The notes under the pieces were generated by a model. It was given only the letters and a program-made list of their open reading frames with translations, searched no databases and was not told the DNA's origin. Below are positions 20,416 through 21,458 of a stretch of 21,458 nt of DNA, piece by piece (position 1 is the stretch's first letter; each line of letters opens with the position of its first letter). The position numbers and the translations under genes are program-made. This DNA is from Rhodospirillaceae bacterium. GTDB lineage: Bacteria; Pseudomonadota; Alphaproteobacteria; UBA8366; GCA-2717185. The DNA is taken from NCBI GenBank assembly GCA_028817685.1, contig JAPPPC010000035.1:1-21458 (forward strand), given 5' to 3'.

Positions 20416-21458
20416 CTAGCCGCAGTCCCGCTTCTCGTAGTTCCACTTCTTGGCTTCCGTCTCAGCCGCCGTCTCCAGCATCGGACGGACGATCTCTGAC
20501 ATCGGATTGACCCAGTCGGAGACGATCTTCCACTCCGAACCGGTCCATTCCTGGAACAGGACCGGGCCGCTGCCTTCGTGGTCGGCGCAGGAAACCTTGA
20601 TCGGCTTGCCGAAGCCCGCCATGCCCAGTTCGGCTAGACGCTTTTCGTCAAGATCCAAGTTCTCCAGACCCCAGCGCATTTCCTTGCCGGTGATCTTGCC
20701 ACCATGTTTCTTGATCGCTGTGCGGGCCGCCTCGATGACGAGCATCGCGTTGAACATGCCGCGGTTATAGAGAACGTCGCCGAAGCTGTTCTTCTTCGCC
20801 GCAGCCTCGTCGCCGCCATAGACATGCTTCAGCAGATCCTTGTGAACGTCGGCGAAAGCACCCGGTGCGTGGAACGTGGCAGCTCGGTAGCCCTTGGCCT
20901 TCTCGCCCGACGGTTTGGTGTCGAGCTCGTCGCCGGACCACCACACGCCGATGAACTTGTTCAGCGGGAAGCCGAACTCATGCGCGCGGGAAACCGCGGT
21001 CGGGTTCATCACGCCCCAACCCCACATGAACAAGTAGTCCGGGTTCCAACGTGTGATCTTACGCCACTGGCTGCGCTGATCGGCCATCTGTTTGGCGGGA
21101 ACGGCCCAATGCTTGAACTCGTAGCCGAACTGTTTGCCGAGCTTCTCGAACAGCGGAATCGGCTCGCGGCCATAACCGGACTCGAGGAAGATCAGGCCGA
21201 CCTTCTTGCCTTTCAGCTTGTCCATGCCACCGGATTGCGATCCGATATATTTGATGAAGGCTGAAGCCTGCGACCAATAGCTTGTCGGGAAGTTGAAGAC
21301 CCACGGGAAATACCGGCCGTCCGCGGCACCGCTCATGCCGTAACCCATCGACAGGATCGGAATTTCATCGATCGGCGCTTTCGGGACCAGCTTGTAGACC
21401 AAGACGGTGCTGTTCGGGTGCGAGATGATGCTGCCCTTGCCCTTCATGCGTTCGTAGC
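20416..21458 (-). CDS. Branched-chain-type ABC transporter substrate-binding protein (5' end outside window)
   Basis: About 347 C-terminal residues are visible. The frame stays open to the right edge (YERMKGKG...), so the first visible Met is internal and the signal peptide lies outside. The content fits periplasmic type-1 binding proteins of the LivK/HAAT group: SIISHPNSTVLVYKLVP, PILSMGYGMSGAADGRYFPWVFNFPTSYWSQASAFIKYI, KGKKVGLIFLESGYGREPIPLFEKLGKQFGYEF, then the second lobe (YLFMWGWGVMNPTAVSRAHEFGFP). It ends in RDCG with a single Cys. The aromatic-rich FPTSYWSQ and WGWG stretches are unlike classical Leu/Ile/Val binders. It precedes the LivF-like gene with a terminator in between. Confidence 0.88.
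   Translation of the reverse strand, partial: YERMKGKGSIISHPNSTVLVYKLVPKAPIDEIPILSMGYGMSGAADGRYFPWVFNFPTSYWSQASAFIKYIGSQSGGMDKLKGKKVGLIFLESGYGREPIPLFEKLGKQFGYEFKHWAVPAKQMADQRSQWRKITRWNPDYLFMWGWGVMNPTAVSRAHEFGFPLNKFIGVWWSGDELDTKPSGEKAKGYRAATFHAPGAFADVHKDLLKHVYGGDEAAAKKNSFGDVLYNRGMFNAMLVIEAARTAIKKHGGKITGKEMRWGLENLDLDEKRLAELGMAGFGKPIKVSCADHEGSGPVLFQEWTGSEWKIVSDWVNPMSEIVRPMLETAAETEAKKWNYEKRDCG

Noticed and set aside
20416..21447. Treating the Met at 21447 as the start of the binding protein
   Set aside because: The frame continues in-frame to the window edge (YER before MKGKG), the signal peptide is missing, and family proteins have about 60 or more residues before this point.

Overview
The window reads as chromosomal DNA of a high-GC alphaproteobacterium, most likely in or near Rhodospirillales. 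The lineage is an inference from three things: a complete System I (Ccm) cytochrome c maturation set with an alphaproteobacterial-type CcmI, a LivF plus PaaK-like ligase plus branched-chain-type binding-protein cluster, and dense, overlapping, GC-rich genes. I see no tRNA, rRNA, insertion sequence, phage gene or CRISPR array.

Layout. (1) 1-273 (+) is the 3' end of a family-3 solute-binding protein gene. (2) 279-5689 (-) is a tight five-gene run in transcription order: a 103-aa unknown protein, a CobW/COG0523 GTPase, a dihydropyrimidinase-family amidohydrolase, an asparaginase-family amidase and a GMC flavoprotein. Gaps are 3 to 14 bp. (3) 5839-7554 (+) holds a dienelactone hydrolase with a strong terminator hairpin, then an FkbM methyltransferase. 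It converges on a two-CBS protein at 7564-7992 (-). (4) 8169-14253 (-) is ccmC-D-E-F-G-H-I, with stop/start overlaps or a 6-bp gap at every junction. (5) 14254-14591 is a divergent regulatory region rich in palindromes, followed by an MFS transporter (+). (6) 15796-17105 (-) is ccmB and ccmA, separated from ccmC by the MFS gene. (7) 17106-17361 holds a terminator and a possible small RNA, followed by an unknown two-TM protein gene (-). (8) 18218-21458 (-) is a PaaK-like ligase, a LivF-type ATPase, an intrinsic terminator and a substrate-binding protein gene that runs off the right edge.

How the genes work together. CcmA-I form a full heme export, heme chaperone and apocytochrome ligation pathway. 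The right-hand cluster looks like an uptake-plus-CoA-activation module for an organic acid. The left operon is the best candidate for something undescribed. Its amidohydrolase keeps all metal ligands but has lost the Tyr and Asn expected to bind the ring of hydantoins or dihydropyrimidines. Its asparaginase keeps the catalytic residues but has lost both intrasubunit residues that hold the alpha-amino group of asparagine (Gln to Thr, Asp to Ala). A ring-opening hydrolase followed by an amidase for substrates without an alpha-amino group, such as a half-amide, is a coherent and testable hypothesis. The CobW-type GTPase would serve as metal chaperone.
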